Source: Roseiflexus castenholzii DSM 13941 (GTDB taxonomy: Bacteria > Chloroflexota > Chloroflexia > Chloroflexales > Roseiflexaceae). From it: a stretch of 64,000 nucleotides of DNA. The stretch spans positions 3,596,001 through 3,660,000 of the forward strand of contig NC_009767.1 of assembly GCF_000017805.1 (NCBI RefSeq), given 5' to 3'. The position numbers and the translations under genes are program-made. Below the pieces are notes generated by a model. That model was not told the DNA's origin. It saw only the letters and a program-made list of their open reading frames with translations, and made no database searches. This document shows positions 26,821 through 36,062 of the stretch, one piece after another. Position 1 is the stretch's first letter. Each line of letters opens with the position of its first letter.

Positions 26821-27744
26821 ATGGTCGCGTATGTCGTCCAGCGGTTGGCGGGGCTGGCGTTTGTGTTCATTCTGGTATCGATTGTGGCGTTTTTGCTGAT
26901 GCACGCTACCCCAGGCGGACCATTCGACGAGCCGAACATGCCGTTGCCGCCGGCTGCTAAAGAAAATATCCTGCGCAAATATGGCCTTGATCAGCCGCTG
27001 CACATTCAGTACATCAGGTATATGACGAATGCGTTGCGCGGCGACTTCGGGTACTCATTCTCCAGTCCCACCGAAACCGTCGCCCAGGTCATTGGGCGCA
27101 CCTGGCCCATCAGCATCACTCTCGGCGGCATTACCGTCGTCGTGGCGCTCGGCAGCGGCATTCTGCTCGGCATTCTGGCCGCAATACGGCAGAATAGTAT
27201 TCTGGATTATGTGGTCACATTCATTGCCACGCTTGGATTGACCGTGCCCAACTTCGTTATTGCGCTATGGTTGATCCTGATTTTTGCGGTTGAACTGGGG
27301 TGGTTGCCGCTTGGTGGGTGGGGAGAGGATTGGCGGCAGATTATTATGCCGATGATCGCTCTGGGTTTGGGTCCCATGGGTATTGCCACCCGCTATACTC
27401 GCGCCAGCCTGGTTGATGTCTTCACGGCAGACTATATTCGGACGGCGCGCGCCAAAGGGCTGGCGGAGCGCATGGTGGTAATGCGCCATGCGATTAAGAA
27501 TGCGCTTATTCCGATTATCACGGTGCTCGGTCCACGCATTCCCGACCTGATTACCGGGACGATCTTTGTCGAAACCATGTTCCGTGTGCCGGGGCTGGGC
27601 AAGTTTTTCGTCGAAAGCGTGCTCGACCGTGATTATCCGATGATTATGGCGTTGATGTTGTTGATCGCGGTACTGTGGGGATTTGTCTATCTCATCACCG
27701 ATCTGCTCTACACGATTATTGATCCGCGCGTCAAACTGACGTAG
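26821..27744 (+). CDS. ABC transporter permease, DppB type
   Basis: The start at MVAYVVQRL follows GGAG; an earlier start would add 29 non-hydrophobic residues of poor coding character. The 307 residues form about six membrane helices, with the first at RLAGLAFVFILVSIVAFLL. The N-terminal periplasmic segment contains YGLDQPLHIQYIRYM, typical of the B subunit. The EAA loop that contacts the ATPase is IRTARAKGLAERMVVMRHA, followed by LIPIITVLGPRIPDLITGT. It works with the following permease as the transmembrane channel. Confidence 0.93.
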   Translation: MVAYVVQRLAGLAFVFILVSIVAFLLMHATPGGPFDEPNMPLPPAAKENILRKYGLDQPLHIQYIRYMTNALRGDFGYSFSSPTETVAQVIGRTWPISITLGGITVVVALGSGILLGILAAIRQNSILDYVVTFIATLGLTVPNFVIALWLILIFAVELGWLPLGGWGEDWRQIIMPMIALGLGPMGIATRYTRASLVDVFTADYIRTARAKGLAERMVVMRHAIKNALIPIITVLGPRIPDLITGTIFVETMFRVPGLGKFFVESVLDRDYPMIMALMLLIAVLWGFVYLITDLLYTIIDPRVKLT

Positions 27745-27762
27745 GCTATACCAGAGCATATT

Positions 27763-28665
27763 ATGAGTGCGATTGCGGCCAAAGATACCGTCACCGGCGC
27801 CGATCCGATTATTTCGCGCCCTCCCAGTAATCTCTGGCGCGACGCCGCCATCCGCTTCTCGAAGAACAAACTGGCGATGGGGGCGCTGATTGTGGTCGGA
27901 ATACTGGTGTTCCTCGGCGTGTTCGCCGATGTTCTGGCGCCACAGCCGAACTTCGCTCGTCCTATCGATGCGCGCAAGTTCCCCGGCGAAGCGGGGTATA
28001 TCCTGGGCACCGATGATGTCGGGCGCGATATGCTGAAACGCCTGATCCATGGCGTGCGCACATCACTGATCGTCGGCATCTCAGTCCAGGCGATTGCGCT
28101 GGTCATTGGGGCGACTCTGGGATTGAGCGCGGGTTTTCTGGGGGGATGGGTCGATTTCTTTGTCATGCGGATTGTAGAGTTGTTCACGGCTATCCCACAA
28201 TTGTTGTTTGCCCTGTTCCTGATCTCGATCTTTGGCGGTGGGTTGTTCAATGTTATTCTGGCGATTGCGTTGATCGGATGGGTCGATATTTGCCGTCTCA
28301 CCCGCGCCCAACTCTTCTCGTTGCGCGAAAAGGAGTTCATCGAAGCGGCGCGCGCCATTGGCATTCCACCGTTCCAGATTGCATGGCGGCATCTGCTTCC
28401 AAATGCGCTCACACCTCTGATCATCGCCGTCACGCTTGGTATTCCCACCGCCATTTTCACCGAAGCTGGCCTCAGTTTCCTGGGGCTTGGCATCAATGAA
28501 CCGACCGCCAGCCTCGGCAAGATGGTCGGCGCGTCGTTTGCGTACATCCGCGTCTACTGGCACATGGGTCTGCTCCCTACGCTCCTGATCGCTCTGATTA
28601 TGCTCAGTTTCTCGTTCGTTGGCGACGGTCTGCGCGACGCGCTCGACCCGCGGTTGCGGAAGTAG
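27763..28665 (+). CDS. ABC transporter permease, DppC type
   Basis: A 300-residue partner permease with an N-terminal OppC_N segment (LWRDAAIRFSKNKLAMGALIV) and the conserved GTDDVGRDMLKRLIHGVR. About six membrane helices and the EAA loop EFIEAARAIGIPPFQIAWRH follow. It begins 18 bases after the DppB-type gene. The operon ends here without ATPase genes, so the importer presumably borrows a nucleotide-binding pair encoded elsewhere. Confidence 0.94.
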   Translation: MSAIAAKDTVTGADPIISRPPSNLWRDAAIRFSKNKLAMGALIVVGILVFLGVFADVLAPQPNFARPIDARKFPGEAGYILGTDDVGRDMLKRLIHGVRTSLIVGISVQAIALVIGATLGLSAGFLGGWVDFFVMRIVELFTAIPQLLFALFLISIFGGGLFNVILAIALIGWVDICRLTRAQLFSLREKEFIEAARAIGIPPFQIAWRHLLPNALTPLIIAVTLGIPTAIFTEAGLSFLGLGINEPTASLGKMVGASFAYIRVYWHMGLLPTLLIALIMLSFSFVGDGLRDALDPRLRK

Positions 28666-28777
28666 GTGAGCGGCAAGGCTGGCAGAAGTTGATCGGGACT
28701 GTTCTCAACGCATGCGCGCGTCGGCGACGTGCGAGCAGCGACCTGAAGCAAGCGACGCCTGGTTGGTATCCCTTGTA

Positions 28778-28927
28778 ATACCAATGACCTGTGAACATCC
28801 GGCATGGTCACCCCGAGCAGCACGAGGGGTCGTGCATGACCCGCTCAGATTCCTCGCTGCGTTTACCCTGAGCGAAGCGAAGGGCTTGGAATGACCAGCA
28901 TGCGGCATCGTCAATCGTCATTGGTAT
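28778..28927 (+). repeat. MITE-like dispersed element, copy 3 (150 bp)
   Basis: Same inverted ends as the other copies, with an extra internal segment containing TTTACCCTGAGCGAAGCGAA that copy 2 lacks. Its right end plus two bases forms TATAAT just upstream of the ArsR-type gene. Confidence 0.88.
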
Positions 28928-29024
28928 AATCGGGATGGAACCTCCACAAAATACTGAAGAATCCAATGTGCAAAGCCGATGCGTCCAGTTTTGTCGTGCT
29001 CATACCAAAGCGGAGGAGCGACAG

Positions 29025-29585
29025 TTGAATTCGGAAGCGCTATCAACGACGGTGCGCTATCTCAAGGTGATGGCGCACGCCACCCGCCTCCGCATCCTGG
29101 GCATTCTTGCTGATGGAGAGTGGAGTGTTTCTGAACTGGCCGAGTTGCTTGACACAACCAGTTCGACCGTATCACGCCACCTGGCAAAACTCCAGGAAGT
29201 CGATCTCGTCCGAATGCGAATGGATGATGCAAACCACGTCTACTCCTTGAATGACGAAACGCTGCAACGAATCAACCGCGACCTGATCAGCCCCGCCAGC
29301 ATTGTTGCAATTGGCGAGGAAAGCGTCGGCGATGCTTGGGAGCAGCGTGTACTTACCACGTTTCTCGATGGTGACAGACTCACGAAGATCCCCGATAAGC
29401 CCAGGAAGCGCCTGGTCATTCTCACATGGCTGGTTCAAAAGTTCTCCCCTGGAGTCAGGTATCCAGAAGCGCAGGTCAATGCGATCATCAGGCGCCATCA
29501 TGACGATACCGCCACGCTACGGCGTGAACTGATCGCTGCCCGACTCATGCAGCGCGATGGCGGCGTCTACTGGCGTGTGGATTGA
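29025..29585 (+). CDS. ArsR-family regulator with C-terminal DUF2087
   Basis: The start is placed at a TTG preceded by GGAGGAG at 6 bases; the frame extends to an ATG 90 bases upstream that has no ribosome site and abuts the repeat element. The 186-residue product has an N-terminal ArsR winged helix (VMAHATRLRILGILADGEWSVSELAELLDTTSSTVSRHLAKLQEVDLV), then a middle segment and a DUF2087 domain (KRLVILTWLVQKFSPGVRYPEAQVNAIIRRHHDD ... LIAARLMQRDGGVYWRVD). No ArsR-type Cys metal site is seen. The combination suggests a non-metal ligand or redox-independent repressor; its targets are unknown. Confidence 0.85.
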   Translation: MNSEALSTTVRYLKVMAHATRLRILGILADGEWSVSELAELLDTTSSTVSRHLAKLQEVDLVRMRMDDANHVYSLNDETLQRINRDLISPASIVAIGEESVGDAWEQRVLTTFLDGDRLTKIPDKPRKRLVILTWLVQKFSPGVRYPEAQVNAIIRRHHDDTATLRRELIAARLMQRDGGVYWRVD

Positions 29586-29587
29586 AG

Positions 29588-29609
29588 CGCGCCAGATGAA
29601 CGGCGCGCG
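29588..29609 (+). terminator. Hairpin after the ArsR-type gene
   Basis: A 7-bp GC-only stem (GCGCGCC/GGCGCGC) with an 8-base loop directly after the stop codon, without a T run. Confidence 0.35.
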
Positions 29610-29708
29610 ATGCAGCGATGCTGCGATAATCATATATAATGCTCTCAGACAACGCGCACCTTCAGCCTGCGTGTCTGCATCCGCATCTGTTACTCCAGGA
29701 ATGCAACC

Positions 29709-31046
29709 ATGGCGGTTGATATCGTTCTTCCACAGATCGGCGAAAGTATGACCGAAGCCACGATCGGGCGCTGGCTCAAGCGTGTCGGCGACCGCATCGA
29801 ACGCTTCGAGGCATTGGTGGAAGTCGAGACGGATAAAGTCTCGACCGAAGTGACCTCGATTGCCAGTGGCATTTTGCTCGAAATCGTGACGCCTGAAGGC
29901 GCCACAGTGCCGGTTGGCACGCTTCTGGCGCGTATCGGCGAGACGGCGGAGAGGCATGTGAGCGCAGCGCCAGCGCCGTCGCAGGAGACAACGGCAGCGC
30001 CAGAACCTGTGCGCATCCGCCGCGGCGATGGTCCGCCGATCACGCCGGTGGTGGCGCGTCTGGCTGCTGAATATGGTATCGACCTGAGCCAAATCCGTGG
30101 CACCGGCGCCGGCGGGCGCGTCAGCAAGAAGGATGTGTTGCGCTACATCGAGATGCAGAAAGCGGCTGCCGCTTTGCTGCCCGGCGCACCCACTGCGCCG
30201 CCTCCGGCGCCCGAAGCGCCTCCCATCCCATCTGTTTCCACAGCGCCATCACCCCCTCTAGCGCGCGAAACGCCTTCTACTGCGCCTGTTGCCGAAGCGC
30301 CGCCTGCCCTGCCCACAGCGCAGCGCCCTCCAATCACGCAACCGTTGCCCGACGAGGCGATCCTCACGCCATTGACCACGATGCGACGCATGATCGCCGA
30401 TCATATGGTCCGCTCCCTGCGCGACGCCCCGCAGGCCACGACGGTCTTTGAGGTCGATATGGGGCGCGTGCTGGCGCACCGCGACCGGTATCGCGCCTCT
30501 TTTGAACAGCAAGGGATACGGTTGACTCTGACAGCGTATGTGGTTCAGGCGGTTGCGACTGCGCTGCGCCGCGTTCCGGCATTGAACACGCGCTTCACTG
30601 ACGAAGGGATCATCACATACCGGCGGATCAACATTGGGGTGGCGGTCGCCCTCGACGACGGATTGATCGTGCCGGTGCTGCGTGACGCCGACGAGAAAAG
30701 TCTGGCCGGCATCGCGCGCGCGTTGAACGACCTGACGGAGCGCGCCCGCGCGCGCCGCCTGCAACCGGACGACACCGAAGGGGGAACGTTTACCATCTCG
30801 AACCATGGCGTTGGCGGCAGTCTGTTCGCCACGCCGATCCTCAACCGTGGACAGAGCGGTATTCTTGGCGTCGGCGCCGTGGTGAAGCGCGCGGTCGTTG
30901 TGACCCATCAGGGGAATGATGCGATTGTCATTCGCCCGATGTGCTACCTGTCGTTGACATTCGACCACCGCGCCTGTGATGGCGCGACCGCCGACGCATT
31001 TCTGGCAGCGGTCAAAGAGGTTCTGGAAACCTACCCCGAGCAATAA
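29709..31046 (+). CDS. Dihydrolipoamide acyltransferase, E2 of a 2-oxoacid dehydrogenase
   Basis: The core acyltransferase of a pyruvate, 2-oxoglutarate or branched-chain dehydrogenase complex. The 445 residues contain a lipoyl domain with the lipoylated Lys43 in VEVETDKVSTEV, and an E3/E1-binding domain (about 117-153: TPVVARLAAEYGIDLSQIRGTG). A Pro/Ala hinge (about 160-220) leads to the catalytic domain, ending in the DHRACDGATA active-site motif (His and Asp intact). A TATAAT lies about 68 bases upstream, without a clear -35. No E1 or E3 genes are beside it, so specificity cannot be told. It converges with the pseudokinase gene with only 9 bases between stops and no hairpin. Confidence 0.93.
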   Translation: MAVDIVLPQIGESMTEATIGRWLKRVGDRIERFEALVEVETDKVSTEVTSIASGILLEIVTPEGATVPVGTLLARIGETAERHVSAAPAPSQETTAAPEPVRIRRGDGPPITPVVARLAAEYGIDLSQIRGTGAGGRVSKKDVLRYIEMQKAAAALLPGAPTAPPPAPEAPPIPSVSTAPSPPLARETPSTAPVAEAPPALPTAQRPPITQPLPDEAILTPLTTMRRMIADHMVRSLRDAPQATTVFEVDMGRVLAHRDRYRASFEQQGIRLTLTAYVVQAVATALRRVPALNTRFTDEGIITYRRINIGVAVALDDGLIVPVLRDADEKSLAGIARALNDLTERARARRLQPDDTEGGTFTISNHGVGGSLFATPILNRGQSGILGVGAVVKRAVVVTHQGNDAIVIRPMCYLSLTFDHRACDGATADAFLAAVKEVLETYPEQ

Positions 31047-31055
31047 TCCTTTCGC

Positions 31056-34000
31056 TTACGGCGCAACCGTTGGCGTCGGTCTGGCGCGCGGCACGATGCA
31101 CATCAACTCGACCGGCGCTGCGGTTGGGGCGATGCTCTCCAGATTGACCAACTGCGCCGCGCCATACTGGTATGTGCGGATCGGGAGTGGGCGGTCGCTC
31201 AGGCGCAACCGAACGCTGACCGGATACTCTCCCGGACGTTCGGGTCCAACCAGCATGTCAATCCGGTAGACGCCATTGGGCGCAACGCTCCCTCCACTCA
31301 CCGCGCGCCGTCCGAAGTACAGGAGGAATGACTCACGCGGCGGTCCGATGCCGGTGAGCACGATCCGATCACCAGATCGACACTCAAACCGCACCACATC
31401 GGCGAGCGACACGTCAGGTGTTGGGGTGGCCGCCGGGGGCGCAGGCGGCGCGGGAGGCGGCGGCGCGGGAGGCGGTGGCGCTGCGGTTGGCAGAGGCAGA
31501 GGTTCTGCGGTTGGCGCCACAGTTGGCGGCGACGATGTGATGGTTGGTTGCGGCGTCGGAGTTGGTGTCACCACGGCAACAACGACCGACGCCTCTGCAC
31601 GAATGCCAAACCGGCTAATCGCCAGGATGCTCAGATCGGGAGGAATGGCGGTCGCGTCGAGAAACTCGAAGGTCCGGCGACCGGATGCGGCAGGCGCCTG
31701 TATGCCAGACGGCAACAGTTCGACACGCTGCGCATTGTCAATTTCATAGATCAGGCGCGCCGGCTGACCGGCGATCTGCGGCGAGACTTCAAAGCGCGGG
31801 TTGCGAATGACCGGCGGGCGTGTCACGAAGTAGACAATCGCCAGAAACGCCAGGAGTGCTATCGGAATGAGCCACGGCGGTATCAGAGCGCGTTGCACGA
31901 ACTGCGCCGATGACGTTTGAGCGTCGGAACGCTTTTCTGTGCGCGCATGGATCGAGAAACTGCGCGGTTGGGGCGATCCAAACCAGCGGATCGGACCGCG
32001 CACCACCAGGCGATGCCTGAATGATGCACCGGGTTCGAGCGCAACGGCATCCTCCCCCAGGTTGAAGGCAAGCGCCTGCTCGTCGTCCTCGCCGACAACG
32101 GTGTAGCGCATCGGCACATTCCCGGCATTCGTCAGCGCCAGATTGTACGACGCCCTGAACCATCCGATGACGCGGCGCGGTTTCAATTCCAGCCGGTGCT
32201 CGGTAAATGCCTGGACATTCCAGGTTGCCTGTGCGATGCCCGCCTCATTTGGTCGACTGCGCGAGCGGGCATACAGCGTGACCGGGTAGGGACCGGCGCG
32301 GTTCTCCGGCGTGCGCGGCACATTAATATTGAGCGCGACCGGCGTGCGACCATTTGGCAGCAGTTGCGGCTCCGGCAACGGACCCTGAATCCAGGTTTCC
32401 GGCACACCCTGCACCTCAACCCGCAGATGATCGACATTGTCGCTGTAGTTGTACAGCGTCATGCGCAGAACAGACGGCATGCCAGGAGTAAGAGTCATCA
32501 CATCCTGTTCGAGTTCGACACCGTAGCGGTTCGAACTGAGCGGCGGTTGGGTGACGCCAATCACATCCGGCGGAGCGCCGCCGGTCGGTGGAGGCGTTTG
32601 CGTTGGAGATGCGCTGCGCGCAACGCCTGGAGGCGGCATTTGCGTGGGCGCGGCAGTCGGCGGCGTCATCACCGGTGCGCCAAAACTCGGCGTTACCGGC
32701 GCTGGCTGGCGGGGCGCCGGCGCAACCGGCGGCGTGGCGGGCGCGCTTGCGGGTTGCGCCGCCACAACTGCCGTGGGACCGGGAGCGCCGTAGGCAACCG
32801 GCGCAACAACGCTTGCTGCCTGCATCAGCGGCGGAATCAGGCGTAACCAGTAGACTCCGATACGCACCGGAGCGCCACCCTGCCACGGATACCGATCCTG
32901 GGCAGACAGACGCACACCGGCGACGAACGTCCCATTCTTCGAGCCAAGGTCCGTAATCGTCACCTGCCGCCCATCCCAATCGATAAAGGCGTGTTCCTCG
33001 GAAACGCTCTCATCAGGCAATGTCAGATCATTACTCTCCGACCGACCAATTGCCAAGCCATCGCCGGTCAGATTGACGAGATGCAACGGAGCGCCATGGT
33101 TGTCGAGCACCTGCACCTGCGGCATGCTCGACGGCGGCGGCAACGCCGGAAAACCGGGAGGCGGCGTTGCGATCATGAGCGACTGCGTGGCTGAGACCTG
33201 CGGCAGCGGCGCACCGACCGCCGGCGCCGATTCTGGCAGAATGGTCAATGCCTCATCGGGCGGAACCTCAGATGGCCCCGCCACGCTGCTGGCGGCAAGG
33301 GACGGTTGCTGTGGCGATTCTGGCAGAACGGTCAGTGCCTCATCGGCTGCCTCCGCCGGCGACGCTGCGGCAGAAGCGTTGCTCACAGGCATGGCAGGCG
33401 ACGCTTCATCGGCGATCAGCGCCGCAGTCGCGTCGGCGACGGCGCTGACAGGCGTCGGTTCGATCAGCGTCTCTTCGGCGGATGCCGGCAGCGCTGTTGC
33501 TACTGCTTCGCTCTCTTCCGCCTTGATGACGGTTGCATCGGCTGAAGTCGCCGCCAGCGCCGGTTCGATCACCGTCTCTTCGCCAGAGACCATCATGGTC
33601 GCGTCGGCAGGCGGCGCCGGCGGCGCCTCAATGATCGTCACATCAGCGGGCGCTGGCGGGATGGCATGGGCGGCGACGGTCACATCATCGGCAGCAGGGA
33701 TCTGCTCGATCATGGTCGAGTCGCTGGCAGAAACCGTTGACATGCGTTCACCCATTGCCACAACCAACGCTTTGAGCGCTTCCACCAATTCGTGCATCTC
33801 GAAGCGATCCGCAGGCGCAGATGCCAGACAACGCGCCACGAGCGCTTCCAGGTCCGCAGGCGCATCCGGGCGCACCAGACGCAACGGCGGAATAGCAGTG
33901 AGCGGCGGGGGCGAGCCAACGATCATTTCGTACAGCAGCGCGCCGAGCGCATAGCAATCAGTGCGTGGGTCAGGTTCACTGCCGGCGCGCAATTCCGGGG

Positions 34001-34529
34001 CGCGATAGGCGGCAGGGTTGGCAGCGGTTGGAGCGATCAGGCGCGCGATGCCAAAATCGCCAACCTTCAACAGATACCCGCCGCCTGGTTCCGGGAAGAC
34101 GGCAATGCTTTCCGGTTTGAGCGCGCCATGGACCACGCCGCGCGCGTGCGCCGCGCTGAGCGCCACTGCCATCTGGCGCGCGCATTCGACGCACAGGCGC
34201 AGCGGCAGCGAGCGTCTTTGCACCATCTCCTGCAACGATCCGCCGGACGGAAATTCACCAACGATAAAGGCGCGCCCCTCGCTGATGCCAAATTCGTACA
34301 ACTCGACGATATGCGGGTGGTACAGCGCTGCAACGGCGCGCATGTCGCGCTCGAAACGCTCACGGAAGCCAGGCGTTGCGACCTGCTCCGGCGATAACAC
34401 CCGGATCACCACCGGTTGACCGGTGGGTGTGTGATACGCGCGATAGACGGCGCCGGCGCTATCGACGCTCAATTGCTCATCCAGGCGATAAGCGCCGATG
34501 GTCTGCTCATTTGCAGCATGGTCGGGCAT
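31056..34529 (-). CDS. FHA-domain membrane pseudokinase
   Basis: The start (MPDHAANEQ) avoids overlap with the upstream gene; an in-frame start 90 bases earlier is possible. The 1157 residues comprise a protein-kinase fold (about 12-275), a long Ala/Thr/Glu-Pro linker with repeated ADATVI/EETLIEP-like stretches, and an FHA domain (about 475-560: IGRSESNDLTL, SEEHAFIDW, GSKNGTF). Two Ig-like (NEW3-type) domains, a membrane helix (about 880-900: WLIPIALLAFLAIVYFV) and an outside part with an Ig-like segment and Pro/Thr run follow. The kinase fold lacks key residues: the Gly loop is lost (SVDSAGAVYR), the beta-3 Lys is Arg43 (VVIRVL), and HRD is HGA at 134-136 (HGALKPES), although DFG (158-160) remains. 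It should bind partners or phosphopeptides rather than phosphorylate. It is the last gene of the CIS/FHA block. Confidence 0.88.
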   Translation of the reverse strand: MPDHAANEQTIGAYRLDEQLSVDSAGAVYRAYHTPTGQPVVIRVLSPEQVATPGFRERFERDMRAVAALYHPHIVELYEFGISEGRAFIVGEFPSGGSLQEMVQRRSLPLRLCVECARQMAVALSAAHARGVVHGALKPESIAVFPEPGGGYLLKVGDFGIARLIAPTAANPAAYRAPELRAGSEPDPRTDCYALGALLYEMIVGSPPPLTAIPPLRLVRPDAPADLEALVARCLASAPADRFEMHELVEALKALVVAMGERMSTVSASDSTMIEQIPAADDVTVAAHAIPPAPADVTIIEAPPAPPADATMMVSGEETVIEPALAATSADATVIKAEESEAVATALPASAEETLIEPTPVSAVADATAALIADEASPAMPVSNASAAASPAEAADEALTVLPESPQQPSLAASSVAGPSEVPPDEALTILPESAPAVGAPLPQVSATQSLMIATPPPGFPALPPPSSMPQVQVLDNHGAPLHLVNLTGDGLAIGRSESNDLTLPDESVSEEHAFIDWDGRQVTITDLGSKNGTFVAGVRLSAQDRYPWQGGAPVRIGVYWLRLIPPLMQAASVVAPVAYGAPGPTAVVAAQPASAPATPPVAPAPRQPAPVTPSFGAPVMTPPTAAPTQMPPPGVARSASPTQTPPPTGGAPPDVIGVTQPPLSSNRYGVELEQDVMTLTPGMPSVLRMTLYNYSDNVDHLRVEVQGVPETWIQGPLPEPQLLPNGRTPVALNINVPRTPENRAGPYPVTLYARSRSRPNEAGIAQATWNVQAFTEHRLELKPRRVIGWFRASYNLALTNAGNVPMRYTVVGEDDEQALAFNLGEDAVALEPGASFRHRLVVRGPIRWFGSPQPRSFSIHARTEKRSDAQTSSAQFVQRALIPPWLIPIALLAFLAIVYFVTRPPVIRNPRFEVSPQIAGQPARLIYEIDNAQRVELLPSGIQAPAASGRRTFEFLDATAIPPDLSILAISRFGIRAEASVVVAVVTPTPTPQPTITSSPPTVAPTAEPLPLPTAAPPPPAPPPPAPPAPPAATPTPDVSLADVVRFECRSGDRIVLTGIGPPRESFLLYFGRRAVSGGSVAPNGVYRIDMLVGPERPGEYPVSVRLRLSDRPLPIRTYQYGAAQLVNLESIAPTAAPVELMCIVPRARPTPTVAP

Positions 34530-34587
34530 GGCAGCGGCTTTCGTCACAGAAACGGGCGATACTCCATTATAAGCGGAATGATGGCGT

Positions 34588-36048
34588 TCAGATACGCTCG
34601 ATGAGCCAGAAGCCGGCATTATGGCTGGTAAGGTTCTTTCGTGTGATCGTCAGAATATCGCTTGCTTCATTCGCACCCGGATCGAGCACGTTGAAAACCG
34701 AACCATCCGCGTTGACACCGTTGAGCACCATATAGTGACCACCGTAGCTTTTGTCTCCGCCACGCCGGTTTTGCCCGGTGCAACCGCGACACAGGAAGAT
34801 GACCAGGTTGCCAGATCGGAGTTGATCGACCGCCTGGTCCAGCGAAATACGACGACCCCGGAATCCGGGAAACCCGGTGTGCACGTTGGTGACCATTGTA
34901 TCGCCGGCAGTGCCGCTGTTGCAGATGCGACCATGGGTGGCGGCATACGTCGCCGTTTGTGGCGGGGTTACAATTTCGATCTGCCCGCCTGACGCAAGGC
35001 TCTCCGGGTCCTCCTGGTAGAGATAGTTCAGCACGATCGCCAGCGAAGTGGGACCGCATCCCGCCTGAGCAATGTTCGTGCAATCGGGTGAATTGCCATA
35101 GCGTTGGGCGCCCCAGCGACGATCAAACTGCTCGTACTCGTGAGCCGAGCCGGTTAATGCGGCAGCCAGATTATTCCGTTGCTGCTCAAGTTCGGCGCGA
35201 CGCTCATGCAGCAGCATACCAACCGGATCACCGGGATCGCAGACCTGCGGCAGCGTCGCAAGTTCTGCGTCGATGGCAGCAATCTGCTCGTTGATCTGTC
35301 CGATCTGATACCGCATATGCCACCGGCGAAGCGGAGCGATCTGCTGCTGTGTCCGCTGCATTTGTTGTATGCGCTCATTCAGTTGATTGCCCAGATCGGT
35401 CATCTCGGGATGCTCAGCAGAACATGCAGGATTGGGACCGGTGCGAGCCTGAAGCGACTCGATCTCTTCCTCCAGCAGACGAAGACGCTCCTCCAGCAGA
35501 TCCCGCAGGCGAAGACGGCCCTGATCGAGATCGCGTTGTAAATGTTCCCTGTCTGGACCGGATGGTTGCAGACTATCGAGCCGGGTGCGCAGGTCCCGAT
35601 TTTCCTGGACTGTCACATCGATCTGACGCTCGAGTTCATCCAGACGCTCGACACGCGCCGGATTGGCGGCATCATCCGGGCGACACACTGGCTCTTCAGT
35701 GTCGAACTGGCGCTGCATAGCCAATGTGCCACTATCACGTCGTTGACTCACACGCTCCACAGAATCCGCCCCCAGAGGGCGTTCGTCGCCATCGCGCACA
35801 GACGCCTGTATAGCATCCGCTGCGCACATAGTGTGAGAAAGCGCGAATGGGAGCACATGCCACCGGTCGCCAGACATGCCAGACACATCCGCTAAAGTGC
35901 GTTCTCGATCAGAGCGCAGGGCAATCTGCTCGAAGCGATGACCGCCCCACGAGATCGCCTTTGGTGCGGTTCCTTCCGGGGTTCGGTTCTCGTGGCGCCA
36001 ACCGGAAGACCCGGTTGCTCGACGACACACCGGCATATGGTCTGGCAC
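34588..36048 (-). CDS. Coiled-coil protein with papain-fold (C39-like) cysteine peptidase domain
   Basis: Starts with GTG after GGAGG. The 486 residues have a non-hydrophobic N-terminus with the phrase AISWGGHRFEQIALRSD, and a long coiled coil (about 130-305, many E/Q/R heptads). A C-terminal cysteine-peptidase domain then shows the nucleophile Cys331 in QAGCGPTSLAIVL, His438 in YGGHYMVLNGV and Asp456 in NVLDPG, the order of the C39_2/papain-like group. There is no signal peptide or membrane segment. It lies 14 bases after an FHA membrane protein and inside the contractile-injection block, which makes it a candidate cargo (a toxin leaving through the tube) or a processing peptidase. Both are inference; the fold and triad are seen. 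Confidence 0.8.
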   Translation of the reverse strand: MPDHMPVCRRATGSSGWRHENRTPEGTAPKAISWGGHRFEQIALRSDRERTLADVSGMSGDRWHVLPFALSHTMCAADAIQASVRDGDERPLGADSVERVSQRRDSGTLAMQRQFDTEEPVCRPDDAANPARVERLDELERQIDVTVQENRDLRTRLDSLQPSGPDREHLQRDLDQGRLRLRDLLEERLRLLEEEIESLQARTGPNPACSAEHPEMTDLGNQLNERIQQMQRTQQQIAPLRRWHMRYQIGQINEQIAAIDAELATLPQVCDPGDPVGMLLHERRAELEQQRNNLAAALTGSAHEYEQFDRRWGAQRYGNSPDCTNIAQAGCGPTSLAIVLNYLYQEDPESLASGGQIEIVTPPQTATYAATHGRICNSGTAGDTMVTNVHTGFPGFRGRRISLDQAVDQLRSGNLVIFLCRGCTGQNRRGGDKSYGGHYMVLNGVNADGSVFNVLDPGANEASDILTITRKNLTSHNAGFWLIERI

Positions 36049-36062
36049 AGACTACCTCCGCA

